Under the pieces are notes generated by a model. It had not been told where the DNA came from and searched no databases. It was given only the letters and a program-made list of their open reading frames with translations. From positions 1-15,660 of the forward strand of contig SKYL01000027.1 in the NCBI GenBank assembly GCA_007127935.1: 15,660 bases of DNA, given 5' to 3'. The position numbers and the translations under genes are program-made. The stretch's first letter is position 1, and every line of letters begins with the position of its first letter. Source of the stretch: Halorhodospira sp. (GTDB lineage: Bacteria; Pseudomonadota; Gammaproteobacteria; Nitrococcales; Halorhodospiraceae). Below are positions 1-7,214 of the stretch, in pieces.

Positions 1-80
1 GGCGCGTAGCGCCGCGAGTTTTTGCGCGCGGTCCTGATCGGCCGAGAAGCGCAGGGAACCCGAAGGGCGCGTCCGGTTAG
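1..80. repeat. Possible dispersed GC-rich intergenic repeat at the window edge
   Basis: This non-coding stretch lies downstream of the alpha/beta hydrolase gene. It carries short self-complementary GC words and a segment (about positions 37-69, around ggccgagaagcgcaggga) that resembles intergenic repeats I recall from other high-GC proteobacterial genomes. Only one copy is visible here, so its repeat nature is recalled rather than shown. No credible protein is encoded; a plus-strand reading frame from position 22 runs into the antisense of the hydrolase gene and has shadow-like composition. Confidence 0.25.
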
Positions 81-125
81 CCCGGCAGGGACCACATCCC
101 GGCAGTGCTTGCCGAAGACATCCCC

Positions 126-1022
126 CTACGGCCAAGGCGGCTCCGGTTGCCACGGGCCCTCGGGCGGCTCCCGGGCGGCGTCCATGTCCCCCTCCAGCCA
201 CCCCCGCAACGTCTCCGCGAACCGCCGCCTGACCCGGGGATCGGCCAGCGGCTGGTTGTGGCGGGCGCCCTCGATGCGCCATAGATAGCGGGGCTCTCCG
301 GCCGCCTCGAAGAGAATCTCCCCGTGGTGGGGCGGAATCGTCCGGTCGTCCTCGGCGACGATCAGCAGCAGCGGCATCGGCGCCAGCAGGCCAACATGGT
401 CCAGCGGGGCGTAGTCGTCACCGACGAACCACGACAAGGGATACTGGAACGGCCACGTCAACCAGAAATCCCCCAGCTTCTCCCGCGTGATGCCCCGGTA
501 GCTGGCGAATGGACTCTCGGCGATGAGGCCCACCGGGGGCGCCTCTTCCCAATGGGCCACGGCGGTGACGGCCACCGTCGCCCCGAGGCTCTGGCCGAAG
601 ACGATGAGCCGCCCGGCCTCGACCCCGTCCATTTCCAGCACGGTGCGCAGCGCCGCCTCGGCGTCCAGGTGGACCCCGTTGAAGGTGGGCCGCCCTTCGG
701 AGTGGCCGAAGCCCCGGTAGTCGAAGAGGAAGACGTTGAACCCCTCCCGGGGCAGCCACCAGACCGCCACCACGTGGGTGCTGACGTTCTGGGCGTTGCC
801 GTGGAAGAAGAGGACGGTGCCGTGGGTCTCCTCGGCCCGGGAAGGCAGGAACCAGCCGTGGAGGGGCGTGCCGTCGGGGGCCTCGAAGAAGACGTCCTCG
901 TAGATCAGCCCCGCATCGGCCGGGTCCCAGTAGTGGTCGGTGGTGGGAAAGAAGAAGAGCCGCTGGCACCCGGAGAGCGCCAGGGCGATCCATAGCAGGA
1001 CGAACAGCCTGGGTGCGCTCAT
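126..1022 (-). CDS. Lipoprotein alpha/beta hydrolase (serine hydrolase)
   Basis: A 298-residue alpha/beta-hydrolase-fold protein, likely a serine esterase, lipase or peptidase; the substrate is unknown. Residues 1-19 form a lipoprotein signal peptide with lipobox LSGC, so Cys19 should be lipidated. The fold signature is clear: an oxyanion-type HGNAQN at 74-79, DYRGFGHSEG at 101-110, and the nucleophile elbow GQSLG with Ser145. The acidic residue is probably Asp225 or Asp226 (VAEDDRTIP), and the histidine His255 (GARHNQ). It resembles the YfhR/Bem46-like group of membrane-associated hydrolases. The ATG at 1022 has a GGGAG ribosome site about five bases upstream. The gene follows the DUF4105 gene by 39 bases on the same strand, so they are probably co-transcribed. 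Family call is secure; specific activity is not. Confidence 0.88.
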   Translation of the reverse strand: MSAPRLFVLLWIALALSGCQRLFFFPTTDHYWDPADAGLIYEDVFFEAPDGTPLHGWFLPSRAEETHGTVLFFHGNAQNVSTHVVAVWWLPREGFNVFLFDYRGFGHSEGRPTFNGVHLDAEAALRTVLEMDGVEAGRLIVFGQSLGATVAVTAVAHWEEAPPVGLIAESPFASYRGITREKLGDFWLTWPFQYPLSWFVGDDYAPLDHVGLLAPMPLLLIVAEDDRTIPPHHGEILFEAAGEPRYLWRIEGARHNQPLADPRVRRRFAETLRGWLEGDMDAAREPPEGPWQPEPPWP

Positions 1023-1061
1023 CGTCTCTCCCGACCAGGGGGGGCAAAGCCCACGGCGGCG

Positions 1062-3059
1062 CTAGAAATAGCGGTGCAGCGCCACTTGTCCATGGGTCAC
1101 CCGTACCGTGTAGTCTTCCTCCCGCGCCGCCGTGAATCTTACCGCGGTTCGCCCGGTGATGCGGATCCCGGCCTCGGCGGCCACCCGCCAGGCGTCACCG
1201 TCGTCCTCATCCCCAGCGGCTCCCGCGTCGTGAAAGCGCAGGGCGCGGGCGCTCAGGCGCAAACGCACGGGGTGGGAGGTGTAGAGCGCCTCGAACCGTG
1301 CGCCGGCGCCGGCCCGGTAGTTGTCCTCCAGGCGGCCGGAGCCGCGCAACTCCCCCTCGGTGGCCGCGTAGAGGGTGATCCCCTCGCCGATCCCCCAAGC
1401 CGGACCGAAGTGACCGCCGGCCTCCGCCATCAGCGGTCGCTCCCCAGTGGCCGGGTCGCGATGGCGCTGGATGCCGACCCGGGTCCCCCACGACCACTTG
1501 CGGAAGAGGTGGCCGCGTGGCGAGAGGGAGCGCAGGTCGAGGATGCGCAGCCGCTCCAACTCCACATCCTCCCCGGCGGCGTGACCGCTGCGGGACGGGA
1601 TATCGCGGTAGGCACGCACCTCGGTTTCCAGAAAGGCGATCTGGGCCCCCCGCAGGTAGCCCTCCGGCGGATCCAGCAGGTCGTGGTAGGAGGCGCGCCA
1701 TTGCAGGGCGGCGTAGTCCACGCCGTCGTAACGGCCGACGGCGATGCCGGCGCGCTGGGTTGGGTGCCCGTGATCCGGCCGGTGTTTCGGTACCGGGGGT
1801 GGTGGCAGCGGTTCGGCGCGCACCCGGCTGCGGGCGATCAAGAGGGCGTGGCGGCGCGTGCGCGCCGCTTCACCCAGGGGTTCCAGTTGGGCCAGCAGAT
1901 CGAGGTAGAGGTAGGCGGCCTCCAGCAAGTGTGCCCGTTCGGCGTCCGGCCGCGCGGTCAGGGCCGGGGCGTCGGTCTTTAGTTCCCCCCGCGCCAATGC
2001 CTCGACCTTTTCCTGATCGCTCCGGGAAAGTCCGTGGAGGGCGTGGTCCAGCGTCCGCATCACCGACGGCCGGTAGTGGACGCCGGCCAGCAATCCCTCC
2101 TGCTCCACCACGGCGCGGACGGTGTCGGTGGGGATGGTCCACACGGAGAAGCGGTCGATGAGATCGAGATCGGGGTCGGCGACCTCCAGCAGGGAGAGCA
2201 GGCGGTAAGAGCAATTCTGAAAGAAGAAGTAGTAGGGGAAGCCGATCTCGTCCAGTTCCCACAGGTGGGCCATCAAACGATCAATCGCCTCCTCATCCAG
2301 ATGCAGTTCGTACTCCCAGAGATCGCGGTTCTCCAGGTGGGTGTACTCGTTGACCTTCTCGTAGTACGGAAGCACCGAGTAGATGCCGGGGTAGCCGCCG
2401 AAGACCCCGCGCAGGGCGAAGATGATCCCGCTGTCCTCCTCGGTGTAGGCGGCGTGGTTGACGGCGAAGGCGGTAAGCGGCATGTGCCGGGTGCCGCCTT
2501 GGGCATCAAGGCGCAGCAGAGTGTGGCCGAACATGGAGGCGGGGTTGCCCATGTAGGCGTCGGCGAAGATCAGCACCACGCGCTGGGCGTCCACCCGTTG
2601 GCGCCACGCCTCGTAGTCGCGGCAGGCCGGGCGGGGCGGCGGCGCGGCGCCGTGGTCGAATCCGATCTGTTCGGCCAGGAAGCGGCGCCGGGCCGGGTAG
2701 CGGCAGGCGGCGTGGTCTTCTTCGGCCCCTGGCTCGACCGGGAGGTAGAGGGCGGCCAGCGTCGCCTCCAACTCCGCCGCCGGGTCCCGGTCGCCGCCGG
2801 GAGCAAGGTAGAAACCGGCGGTGACCACCGCGCCGCGCCGGGAGATGCCGAAAACGCGGGGTTCATACCGCAGCAGATTGAGCCAGCGGCGATCGGCGGC
2901 CAACGCCTGTTCATCGGCGGCGGCCAGGACGGTCTCGGGTACTGCGGCGGCGGCTGGTGCCCAAAGGACCGTCAGGGAAAGCACCACCGGCGCCAGTATG
3001 GAGGTGATCGAGTAATACCGGCGGCGTCGTGACAAAACGGGGTGGACCCAAGTGGGCAT
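1062..3059 (-). CDS. DUF4105 / Lnb N-terminal-like periplasmic domain protein with probable beta-barrel C-terminus
   Basis: A 665-residue exported protein. Residues about 18-39 are a signal peptide after an Arg-rich start, with likely cleavage after APAAAA. Residues about 160-320 carry the DUF4105 signature: NPASMFGHTLLRLD at 172-185 (His179) and FFFQNCSYRLLSLLE at 278-292 (Cys283). The family is now also named after the N-terminal domain of Lnb, a Bacteroides lipoprotein N-acyltransferase; Cys and His are the plausible catalytic pair. From about residue 435 to the end the sequence alternates polar and hydrophobic/aromatic residues and ends in Phe (ALHRYF), as outer-membrane barrels do. I chose the ATG at 3059: the open frame extends to 3272 but there overlaps the DUF3015 gene and its terminator with non-protein-like sequence. 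No clear Shine-Dalgarno was seen. Domain call firm; function inferred. Confidence 0.85.
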   Translation of the reverse strand: MPTWVHPVLSRRRRYYSITSILAPVVLSLTVLWAPAAAAVPETVLAAADEQALAADRRWLNLLRYEPRVFGISRRGAVVTAGFYLAPGGDRDPAAELEATLAALYLPVEPGAEEDHAACRYPARRRFLAEQIGFDHGAAPPPRPACRDYEAWRQRVDAQRVVLIFADAYMGNPASMFGHTLLRLDAQGGTRHMPLTAFAVNHAAYTEEDSGIIFALRGVFGGYPGIYSVLPYYEKVNEYTHLENRDLWEYELHLDEEAIDRLMAHLWELDEIGFPYYFFFQNCSYRLLSLLEVADPDLDLIDRFSVWTIPTDTVRAVVEQEGLLAGVHYRPSVMRTLDHALHGLSRSDQEKVEALARGELKTDAPALTARPDAERAHLLEAAYLYLDLLAQLEPLGEAARTRRHALLIARSRVRAEPLPPPPVPKHRPDHGHPTQRAGIAVGRYDGVDYAALQWRASYHDLLDPPEGYLRGAQIAFLETEVRAYRDIPSRSGHAAGEDVELERLRILDLRSLSPRGHLFRKWSWGTRVGIQRHRDPATGERPLMAEAGGHFGPAWGIGEGITLYAATEGELRGSGRLEDNYRAGAGARFEALYTSHPVRLRLSARALRFHDAGAAGDEDDGDAWRVAAEAGIRITGRTAVRFTAAREEDYTVRVTHGQVALHRYF

Positions 3060-3081
3060 CACGGCGAAGCGCGCTGCCGGT

Positions 3082-3121
3082 GAAAGAAAGGAAAGGGCCC
3101 CCCAGGGGGGAGTGAGGGGCC
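3082..3121 (-). terminator. Rho-independent terminator after the DUF3015 gene
   Basis: Read on the minus strand, GGCCCC (3121-3116) pairs with GGGGCC (3101-3096). Two further pairs (T-G and C-G) can extend the stem to eight base pairs. A pyrimidine tract with three TTT runs follows (3094-3083). It begins 14 bases after the DUF3015 stop and ends only about 22 bases before the DUF4105 start. There is therefore no room for a separate promoter, and DUF4105 probably depends on read-through or on a promoter inside the DUF3015 gene. Confidence 0.65.
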
Positions 3122-3135
3122 GGTTGAAACGCGGT

Positions 3136-3615
3136 TTAAGCGGTGTAACGGGCGAGGGAGGCGTCCCCGGCCATGGTCGTCTCGAGGTTACGCAGCGCCT
3201 CGCCGGCGGTGACATTCTCGGACGGGAAGATCCGCTCGAAGTTGCCCTGGGTGTGGGCGAAGAAGGCCCCATGGTCGGCCTCGTCGATGCCCATCAGCGT
3301 GGCCAGGGTCTCCAGCGCCTCACCGCCGCCGTTGGACATGTCGCGGGCCACCTGCTCCATGTTGTCGGACATGAACTGCGAGGCGTCGGCGGTGATGACC
3401 GCGCCGTGCTGGCAGCCCAGGGTGCCCGAGGTGATGCCGAACATCTGGTTGAGGGAGGTGCCGTTGGTGGTCACCGCCAGGATATCCTGGGCGATGCCGG
3501 ACTGGCCGTCCCACAGCATGGTACCGAGGCCGCAGCCGGTGTTGTCGGCCTGAGCGGCGCCGCCGGCCAGAAAGAGGGTGCCGGCAACGGCAACGGACGC
3601 AATGCGCTTCTTCAT
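3136..3615 (-). CDS. DUF3015 family secreted protein
   Basis: A 159-residue protein of the DUF3015 family; no biochemical function is established that I know of. Residues 1-23 are a classical Sec signal peptide (MKKR start, hydrophobic core, cleavage after AQA), giving a mature periplasmic or secreted protein of about 136 residues. The family hallmark follows: NTGCGLG at 25-31, then TTNGTSLNQMFGITSGTLGC at 49-68. Cys28 and Cys68 are the only cysteines of the mature protein, so a disulfide is likely. The remaining half is helical and acidic. The ATG at 3615 has a strong AAGGAG seven bases upstream. A good sigma-70-like promoter lies just ahead and a terminator just behind, so it can be made at higher level than the DUF4105 gene downstream. 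Family call is firm. Confidence 0.9.
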   Translation of the reverse strand: MKKRIASVAVAGTLFLAGGAAQADNTGCGLGTMLWDGQSGIAQDILAVTTNGTSLNQMFGITSGTLGCQHGAVITADASQFMSDNMEQVARDMSNGGGEALETLATLMGIDEADHGAFFAHTQGNFERIFPSENVTAGEALRNLETTMAGDASLARYTA

Positions 3616-3657
3616 GGAGACACTCCTTATCGCTGTGACTTACTAGATGGAGTCGTG

Positions 3658-3686
3658 ATCATGTGTCATGTTTCACAGAGTTTCAA
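3658..3686 (-). promoter_or_regulatory. Sigma-70-like promoter of the DUF3015 gene, with in-phase direct repeats
   Basis: On the minus strand TTGAAA (3686-3681, five of six consensus bases) is followed after 17 bases by CATGAT (3663-3658, four of six). This predicts a start near 3651 and a leader of about 35 bases containing the AAGGAG site. The hexamer TGAAAC occurs twice, at 3685-3680 and 3675-3670, exactly ten bases apart and overlapping the -35 element and spacer. One helical turn of spacing would suit a regulator binding on one face of the DNA. Confidence 0.5.
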
Positions 3687-3703
3687 GCACAGGGGCATCC
3701 AGG

Positions 3704-4489
3704 TCATAAATCGCAAATCGTCAGCTGAAACGGTACGTCCTCCTGGGCCAATGCCGGCCGGGAGTGGGTGTCGGGTTGGTGCAGAAAGCGGACGGTAATC
3801 ATGTGCCGGTTGCCGGTGACCTCGGGGAAATGGGGGCATTGGGTCGGAACTTGCACGCGGATCAGTTGAATGGGGCGGCTGTCGAAGGGAGGGCGGTATT
3901 GCCAAGCGCCTTGTTCGGCGTGGATCGATTCCGGTTGGGCGGTGTCACGTTGTAGGTGAAGGATCAAAGCGGTGGCGTCGCGGAGATCGGAGAAGTGGTC
4001 CAGCCACCGTTCCAGGTCGGCCTGTCTCTGCCCATGGGGTTGAGATAGCCAGCGATGGTAGGCCGGGAGGTCGAAGCCGCAGGTCCCGGCGCCCACGGCG
4101 TGGCGTTGGGCAATGGCGCAAAGCAGTTCATCGTCGCGCAGTGTTTGGCCCAGTCCGGCGCCTGCGGCGTCGATGCGGTTCAACAGGTCGCGGCAAAGGG
4201 CCTTCTCATCCGCCACCTCGTCTTCGGGGCGGGTCCCCAGAGTGGCGATGCGTGAGAGCCCTCCTGCCAGGCGATCCAGTTCCTTGATGAACTCCGAGCG
4301 GATGTCGCCGCGGTCGAGAATGCCCAGCGCGCCGAGAAGTGCATCCACCGCCATGCGGCTGTCCACGACCCGCTTTCCCTGAAGCGCTTCGGCGGCGGCC
4401 TCGAAATAGTATTCCAGCCGGAGAACAGTGCGGATGCGCTCGCCGAGCGGGTGCTCGTAAGTGATCCAGGTCGATGCCGTCTTGCTCAT
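3704..4489 (-). CDS. zapD: Cell division protein ZapD
   Basis: A 261-residue ZapD homologue (E. coli ZapD is 247). ZapD is a cytoplasmic FtsZ-associated protein that cross-links and bundles FtsZ filaments at the Z-ring. The N-terminal signature YEHPLGERIRTVLRLEYYF (residues 11-29) is the most recognisable part of the family; the protein has no signal peptide or membrane span. The start at 4489 forms an ATGA overlap with the coaE stop, implying translational coupling. The longer open frame to 4819 is antisense-like and Gly/Pro/Arg-rich, and it overlaps coaE. The usual small neighbour yacG, often found after zapD, is absent; the next gene is DUF3015 with its own promoter. Identification is firm. 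Confidence 0.92.
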   Translation of the reverse strand: MSKTASTWITYEHPLGERIRTVLRLEYYFEAAAEALQGKRVVDSRMAVDALLGALGILDRGDIRSEFIKELDRLAGGLSRIATLGTRPEDEVADEKALCRDLLNRIDAAGAGLGQTLRDDELLCAIAQRHAVGAGTCGFDLPAYHRWLSQPHGQRQADLERWLDHFSDLRDATALILHLQRDTAQPESIHAEQGAWQYRPPFDSRPIQLIRVQVPTQCPHFPEVTGNRHMITVRFLHQPDTHSRPALAQEDVPFQLTICDL

Positions 4490-5127
4490 GTTGGCCTTCC
4501 TCGCCGGTTGCGCCGGGGGGGTGCGCGGCCGTCCCGGGCCAGAAAGTGGCGGTGGAGCGCGGCCACTTGTCCAATCAACGTAGCCGGGGATTCCCGGTTG
4601 TCCAATACGAAATCCGCCCGGGCCAGCCGTTGCTCCCGATTCGCTTGCGCCGCCACGCGGTGTTCCGCCTCCGACGGTGGGATGCCTTCCCGGCGTTGCA
4701 AGCGCCGCAGTTGCTCCGCCGGCTCGAGGTCCACCACCACGACCCGGTCGACATCGCGGTCCATCCCGGTTTCCACCAGCAAAGGTACCACCACCACCAC
4801 GTACGGGGCATCCACACATCGTAGTCGGTTTCTTAGCGCTTCCCGGATGCGGGGGTGGAGGATCTCCTCCAGGCGTCGGCGGTCGGCGGGGTCGGCGAAG
4901 ATACGGTCCGCCAGGGCGGCGCGGTCAAGGGTGCCGTCCGGATGGCGGACGCCGGCGCCGAAGGCGGCCAGTACGGCGGCGAGGCCGTCGCTGCCGGGGC
5001 GCACCACTTGCCGCGCCAACAGGTCGGTATCGATCACCGGGGCGCCCCGGGCCGCAAAGAGCGCGGCGGTGGTGCTCTTGCCCGAGGCGATCCCGCCGGT
5101 GAGTCCGATGCGCAGGGGGTCGCTCAT
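4486..5127 (-). CDS. coaE: Dephospho-CoA kinase
   Basis: CoaE catalyses the last step of coenzyme A synthesis, ATP-dependent phosphorylation of the 3'-hydroxyl of dephospho-CoA, in the cytoplasm. The 213-residue protein opens with the P-loop GLTGGIASGKST (about residues 8-19), followed by the family motif VIDTDLLAR (31-39) and a central VVVVPLLVETGM strand and loop. Length matches the family (about 200-210). I chose the ATG at 5127 because it overlaps the pilD stop as ATGA, mirroring the coaE-zapD junction; an in-frame ATG at 5136 would add three residues (MVP). It sits between pilD and zapD in an arrangement conserved in many gammaproteobacteria, so it is probably translated by coupling from the pilus genes. 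Very secure. Confidence 0.95.
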   Translation of the reverse strand: MSDPLRIGLTGGIASGKSTTAALFAARGAPVIDTDLLARQVVRPGSDGLAAVLAAFGAGVRHPDGTLDRAALADRIFADPADRRRLEEILHPRIREALRNRLRCVDAPYVVVVVPLLVETGMDRDVDRVVVVDLEPAEQLRRLQRREGIPPSEAEHRVAAQANREQRLARADFVLDNRESPATLIGQVAALHRHFLARDGRAPPRRNRRGRPT

Positions 5128-5966
5128 AGGTACCACGCGGTGAAGGGTTCATGGGCCAGCAGCAGCAGCCACCCCGCGCCGGCCAGAAACGGCCCGAAGG
5201 GGATCTTCCGGCTCGGGGGGTGCCCCGCGAGCAGCGGCGCCATGGCTGCCACCAGCCCTGCCACGGCGGCCATGAGCACCAGGGCGGGGAGCGCCGTCCA
5301 GCCGATCCACGCGCCGAGAGCGGCGGTCAGCTTGTAGTCGCCGTATCCCATGCCATCCCGTCCGGTGCGCCACCGGAAGAGTTGCCCCACGGCCCACAGG
5401 GCCAGATAACCGGCGGCGGCGCCGATGATTGCGCTCTCGGGCGCCGGTCCGTGGGGTGAAGCGGCGGCCCACACCAGACCGGCCCAGAGCAGCGGCAAGG
5501 TCAGAACGTCAGGCAGCAACAAGTGCTCGAGGTCGATGACCGCCAGGGCCAGCAGCGTCCAGCCGACCACGGCCACGACGGCGGCGTGGAGGTTGGGACC
5601 CAGTACCGCCACGGCGGCCACGGCACTGGAGGCGCAGGCGATCTCCAGCAGGGGGTAGCGCGGCGGGATCCGGGTGCCGCACCCTCGGCAACGACCTCGG
5701 AGCCACAGGTAGCCGAGGAGGGGGATGTTCTCCAGGGCGCCCAACGGTCGCCGGCAATGGGGACAGTGCGAGCCGGGCACGGCGAGGTTGAACCGGGAGG
5801 CGGGTGGCGCCCCGCCGGTCTCCCCGTCCAGGTGCTCCCGGCACCCTTCCCGCCAGTGGCGGTCCAGCATGATTGGCAGCCGGTGAGCCACCATGTTGAG
5901 GAAGCTGCCCGCCACTAGGCCGAGGATGGCGGCGGCACCCAGGGCGGCGGTCCACTCCGGTTCCAC
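5124..5966 (-). CDS. pilD: Prepilin leader peptidase / N-methyltransferase PilD
   Basis: PilD is an inner-membrane aspartyl protease that cleaves the leader of type IV prepilins and pseudopilins and N-methylates the new terminus. The 280-residue protein has an N-terminal GSFLNMVAHRLP motif (about 20-31), a cytoplasmic zinc site made of CPHC (68-71) and CRGC (93-96), then a run of membrane segments. Both catalytic aspartates are present: Asp145 in AVIDLEHLLLPD and Asp210 in the GxGD motif GMGYGD. I chose the GTG at 5966 because GGAG lies nine bases upstream and the protein-like sequence begins there (VEPEWTAALG); the open frame to 6068 overlaps pilC. About 50 bases separate it from pilC, and its stop overlaps the coaE start. 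Identification is firm; the start is likely. Confidence 0.93.
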   Translation of the reverse strand: MEPEWTAALGAAAILGLVAGSFLNMVAHRLPIMLDRHWREGCREHLDGETGGAPPASRFNLAVPGSHCPHCRRPLGALENIPLLGYLWLRGRCRGCGTRIPPRYPLLEIACASSAVAAVAVLGPNLHAAVVAVVGWTLLALAVIDLEHLLLPDVLTLPLLWAGLVWAAASPHGPAPESAIIGAAAGYLALWAVGQLFRWRTGRDGMGYGDYKLTAALGAWIGWTALPALVLMAAVAGLVAAMAPLLAGHPPSRKIPFGPFLAGAGWLLLLAHEPFTAWYL

Positions 5967-6018
5967 GATGACGAACTCCGCTGCGGATGGAGAGGACGAT
6001 TCTACAGGCGATATCTTC

Positions 6019-7209
6019 CTAAAAGAGGGTGCCCAACTGAAAGATCGGCAGGTAGAGGGCAGCGACAATGGCCGCCGTAACCAGTCCCGCCACGGTGATC
6101 AGGGCCGGCTCCACCCAGGCGGCGAGGCGTTCCAGCCGTTGTTCCAGCCGGTGGCGGTGGTAGTCGGCGGCCTGCCGGAGCATCTCGTCCAACCGGCCAC
6201 ACTCTTCACCGATGGCGGCCAAGTGGGCGCCGGTGGCCGTCGCCGGGTCGGTGTGGCGCAGCGCCCGGGGGAATGGGGTGCCGGCGGCCACCGCCCGGTG
6301 CGCCTGGTCGATGTGCTCCCGCAGTGGATCTCCGGCGGCTTGGGCGGCGTGAGGCAGGGCGTCCAGCAGCGGCACACCGGCCGCCAGTAGCCGTCCCAGC
6401 GTTCGAAAGAGGCGCTCCAGGGCGGCATCCCGCTGGATGGCGGCGAGGCGGTGCCGCCACCACCGCCGGAGGATCGCGCGGCGGCCACGGTGCCACCGCC
6501 GCCAGACCAGCGTAAGAGCGGAGATCAGCACGGTTCCCACGGCGACGGCGCCCGGCAGGAGCGCCGCCACACCGTGGGACGCGGCCACCACCCACCGGGT
6601 GAGCCACGGCAAGGCCGCCCCGCTCTGGGCGTAGAGCGCCTCGAACCGGGGGGCTACCACCACCAGCAGCAGGATGACGACCGCTGAGGCCATGGCGGCG
6701 ATCCACGCCGGATAGGCCGCGGCGCGCCGAATTTGCCGGATCGATGCGTGCCGGTGGCGCAACTCGTCGGCCACCGTGTGCAGTGCCTCCTCCAACGCGC
6801 CGCACTCTTCACCGGCCGCCAGTAGGGCGATGAGGATCGGGTCGAGGCGCGGCAATTGTTCGCCGGCCACGGATGAGAAGGTTTGGCCGAGCTCCACCGC
6901 GTCGCGGACCTGGCGCAATCCATCCCGCAGAACCGGGCGGCGTTGCTCCCGGCCCACAGCACGCAGCGCTTGGTTCAGGGGCATCCCGGCCTCCAACAGG
7001 GAGCCCAGGTGGGCCAAGGCGGCGGCCGTTTCATCCGGTGAGGGCCGGCCGCCGAGGGATATGCGGCGCACGGCCGAGCGTCGGACGGTCACCGGTTCAA
7101 TGCCCCTGCCCCGCAACCCTTCCCGCAGGGCGGTGACGGATTCGGCGTGACACTGCCCCGTGACGCGGCTTCCGTGGGCGTCGACCCCGTGCCAACGGTA
7201 ACTTGCCAC
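6019..7209 (-). CDS. pilC: Type IV pilus inner-membrane platform protein PilC
   Basis: PilC (GspF family) forms the inner-membrane platform on which the assembly ATPase acts. The 396-residue length fits the family (about 400). Two T2SSF repeats are visible: AGMPLNQAL (74-82) with GEECGALEEAL (133-143), and AGVPLLDAL (277-285) with GEECGRLDEML (334-344). Three membrane segments lie at about 167-186, 213-235 and 369-388, the usual topology. I chose the GTG at 7209, where GGGAG spanning the pilB stop sits eight bases upstream; the open frame to 7428 is antisense-like and overlaps pilB. Only five bases separate it from pilB, so the two are translated together. Secure. Confidence 0.93.
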   Translation of the reverse strand: MASYRWHGVDAHGSRVTGQCHAESVTALREGLRGRGIEPVTVRRSAVRRISLGGRPSPDETAAALAHLGSLLEAGMPLNQALRAVGREQRRPVLRDGLRQVRDAVELGQTFSSVAGEQLPRLDPILIALLAAGEECGALEEALHTVADELRHRHASIRQIRRAAAYPAWIAAMASAVVILLLVVVAPRFEALYAQSGAALPWLTRWVVAASHGVAALLPGAVAVGTVLISALTLVWRRWHRGRRAILRRWWRHRLAAIQRDAALERLFRTLGRLLAAGVPLLDALPHAAQAAGDPLREHIDQAHRAVAAGTPFPRALRHTDPATATGAHLAAIGEECGRLDEMLRQAADYHRHRLEQRLERLAAWVEPALITVAGLVTAAIVAALYLPIFQLGTLF

Positions 7210-7214
7210 GGCGG

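Noticed and set aside
22..288. Plus-strand 88-codon frame at the left edge
   Set aside because: It overlaps the 3' end of the lipoprotein hydrolase antisense, has no clear ribosome site, and its start lies in repeat-like sequence.
2034..3032. 332-codon plus-strand frame opposite the DUF4105 gene
   Set aside because: Shadow frame; it has no domain signature, while the opposite strand encodes a signal peptide and DUF4105 motifs.
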